Shown here: in pieces, positions 30,535-31,491 of the stretch
How positions within the stretch are numbered: the stretch's first letter is position 1
How the letters are laid out: every line of letters starts with the position of its first letter
Assembly (NCBI GenBank): GCA_002450075.1
Contig: DJYJ01000044.1
Coordinates: 27,285 to 58,775 of the forward strand
Length of the DNA stretch: 31,491 nucleotides
Reading direction: 5' to 3'
From: Clostridiales bacterium UBA6981
Lineage (GTDB): Bacteria > Bacillota > Clostridia > Oscillospirales > Oscillospiraceae
Notes under the pieces: generated by a model
Told to the model about the DNA's origin: nothing
The model's input: only the letters and a program-made list of their open reading frames with translations
Databases searched by the model: none
Made by a program: the position numbers and the translations under genes

Positions 30535-30563
30535 TTGCAATATCTGTAAGCGGGTGTTATAGT
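30535..30563 (+). promoter_or_regulatory. Promoter of the rimP-nusA operon
   Basis: -35 TTGCAA (30535-30540) and -10 TATAGT (30558-30563) are 17 bp apart. They lie in the 148-bp gap between the VanY-like gene and rimP. The transcript should start near 30570, about 20 bases before an intrinsic terminator. Confidence 0.7.
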
Positions 30564-30588
30564 TACATAGTAAGCATTATGGTAAGAC

Positions 30589-30616
30589 AAGAGTGGGTTG
30601 CAGCCCACTCTTTTTT
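30589..30616 (+). terminator. Intrinsic terminator in the rimP-nusA leader (likely attenuator)
   Basis: AAGAGTGGG (30589-30597) and CCCACTCTT (30604-30612) form a perfect 9-bp stem with loop TTGCAG, followed by T to 30616. It sits between the predicted rimP promoter and the rimP start at 30655. It would stop transcripts from the upstream gene, but also those starting at the rimP promoter unless antagonised. Confidence 0.85.
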
Positions 30617-30654
30617 GTGAAGTAAACAGGGTCAGGTCCGGGAGAAGATAGCAA

Positions 30655-31110
30655 ATGAGTAAGATAACGGATAAAGTGACCGCGATCGTAAAACCGATCG
30701 TGGAAGAGGAAGGCTGCAGCCTTTGGGACGTTGAATACGTCAGAGAGGCGGGAAGCTGGTATCTGCGCATCTATATCGACAAGGTCGGCGGCGTGGATAT
30801 AGAGGACTGCGAGCGAATCAGCAGACGTCTCGACCCGGTGCTGGACGAGGCCGACCCGATCCCCGACAGCTATGTTTTCGAAGTCGGCTCCGCCGGGATC
30901 GAGCGGGAACTGAAGCGGCCGGGCGATTTCGAGGCTTTTTTGGGCAGCGATGTTGAGGTCAGGCTCTATCAGCCGGTGAACGGGCAAAAGTCCTTTGTCG
31001 GCACGCTGCTGAGCTATGACAATGGCACCACTACGATCGAGATCGGCGGAAAGACGCTTTCCTTCAACAAGACACAGACCGCGCAGGTGAGACTGCACGC
31101 AACGATATAA
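30655..31110 (+). CDS. rimP: Ribosome maturation factor RimP
   Basis: This 151-residue protein matches RimP. The N-terminal domain includes VTAIVKPIVEEEGCSLWDVEYVREAGSWYLRIYID and the signature DCERISRRLDPVLDE; VFEVGSAGIERELKRPGDF follows, then a C-terminal SH3-like domain. RimP helps assemble the 30S subunit. It is the usual first gene of the rimP-nusA operon. GGGAG lies 10 bases before the ATG. nusA starts 16 bp after its stop. Confidence 0.97.
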   Translation: MSKITDKVTAIVKPIVEEEGCSLWDVEYVREAGSWYLRIYIDKVGGVDIEDCERISRRLDPVLDEADPIPDSYVFEVGSAGIERELKRPGDFEAFLGSDVEVRLYQPVNGQKSFVGTLLSYDNGTTTIEIGGKTLSFNKTQTAQVRLHATI

Positions 31111-31126
31111 AAAGGGGTATCATACA

Positions 31127-31491
31127 ATGAATGCTGAATTCTTTGAAGCTATCGAAGAACTGGAAAAGGAAAAGGGCATCTCGCGCGAATACATGTACGA
31201 GAAGATCAAGCAGGCGATGCTCGCTGCTTTCCGCCGCGATAATCCTAACTGTGAGGATAACGTGGAGATCATTCTTGACGAGAGCAAGAAGCGCATCGAG
31301 ATGAACGTGAACAAGACTGTCGTAGAGAGCGTGGAGGATCCCTCCCACGAGATCGATCCCGAAGCGGCCAAGCGCATTGTCAAGCGCGCCAAGCTCGGCG
31401 ACATCATCCCCATTCCTGTTGAGACCAAAAAGTTCGGCCGTATCGCCGCCCAGGCTGCCAAGCAGGTCATCATCCAGGGCATCCGCGAGGC
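31127..31491 (+). CDS. nusA: Transcription termination/antitermination protein NusA (5' part, runs off the window)
   Basis: The first 121 residues are present, beginning MNAEFFEAIEELEKEKGISREYMYEKIKQAMLAAFRR. This is the N-terminal domain of NusA that contacts RNA polymerase, followed by DPEAAKRIVKRAKLGDIIPIPVETKKFGRIAAQAAKQVIIQ. The S1 and KH domains lie beyond the window edge. AGGGG is 10 bases upstream of the ATG. NusA modulates pausing and termination. Confidence 0.97.
   Translation, partial: MNAEFFEAIEELEKEKGISREYMYEKIKQAMLAAFRRDNPNCEDNVEIILDESKKRIEMNVNKTVVESVEDPSHEIDPEAAKRIVKRAKLGDIIPIPVETKKFGRIAAQAAKQVIIQGIRE

Noticed and set aside
1..31491. Search by eye for CRISPR repeats, insertion sequence ends, prophage genes or attachment sites; the tRNA-Leu end was considered as an integration site.
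   Set aside because: No spaced repeats, transposase or integrase genes were seen, and no second copy of the tRNA 3' end was noticed in the window.

Overview
This window looks like ordinary chromosomal backbone from a spore-forming member of the Clostridia (Bacillota). The base composition is moderately GC-rich. Sporulation genes (ylbJ, yqfC, yqfD, an uninterrupted sigK), the era-yqzL-recO arrangement, Ser46-type HPr, MutS2 and a meso-diaminopimelate type MurE (DNPR motif) all point that way. An Oscillospiraceae-like lineage is my best guess from gene order and GC, but the window holds no rRNA that would settle it. I see no insertion sequence, prophage, CRISPR array or broken gene.

Layout. 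(1) 1-1146, minus strand: tRNA-Leu(CAA), then the sporulation membrane protein YlbJ, transcribed away from everything that follows. (2) 1220-8398, plus strand: a closely packed run yqfC-yqfD-phoH-ybeY-era-yqzL-recO-mutS2 (sporulation, ribosome maturation, DNA repair), with several ATGA stop/start overlaps. yqzL has only 48 codons. (3) 8455-8847: HPr with its own promoter, a palindromic candidate operator and a strong terminator. (4) 8987-12391: uvrC-rsmD-coaD and a coiled-coil protein, ending in a strong terminator. (5) 12468-24873: a shortened division and cell wall (dcw) cluster mraZ-rsmH-ftsL-PBP-murE-mraY-ftsW-murG-murA-ftsQ-ftsZ. It has a textbook promoter with three 10-bp repeats that look like MraZ binding sites, a hairpin that buries the murA ribosome binding site, and a separate AT-rich promoter and structured leader for ftsZ. 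murF, murD, murC, murB and ftsA are absent. (6) 24884-25960, minus strand: a CsoR-family metal sensor and a THEP1-like protein whose P-loop has decayed. (7) 26081-28766, plus strand: a two-gene unit with a lipoyl-free E2-like acyltransferase, whose usual catalytic His is Glu, followed by an AMP-forming acyl ligase. (8) 28800-29486, minus: sigK. (9) 29594-30506, plus: a membrane-anchored VanY-type D,D-carboxypeptidase with its own promoter. (10) 30535-31491, plus: a leader with a promoter directly followed by an intrinsic terminator, then rimP and the 5' part of nusA, which runs off the window.

How the parts work together. The dcw genes make lipid II (MurA commits UDP-GlcNAc; MurE, MraY and MurG are later steps) and feed the septal synthase (PBP plus FtsW) organised by FtsZ, FtsQ and FtsL. 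HPr and UvrC/RecO/MutS2 are housekeeping. YlbJ, YqfC/YqfD and SigK act in the mother cell during sporulation. The least understood parts are the E2-like/AMP-ligase pair, the P-loop-less THEP1 relative, the coaD-linked coiled-coil protein and several non-coding structures (murA, ptsH, ftsZ and rimP leaders). These are the best places for a second look. I did not find convincing evidence for a wholly new multi-gene system.
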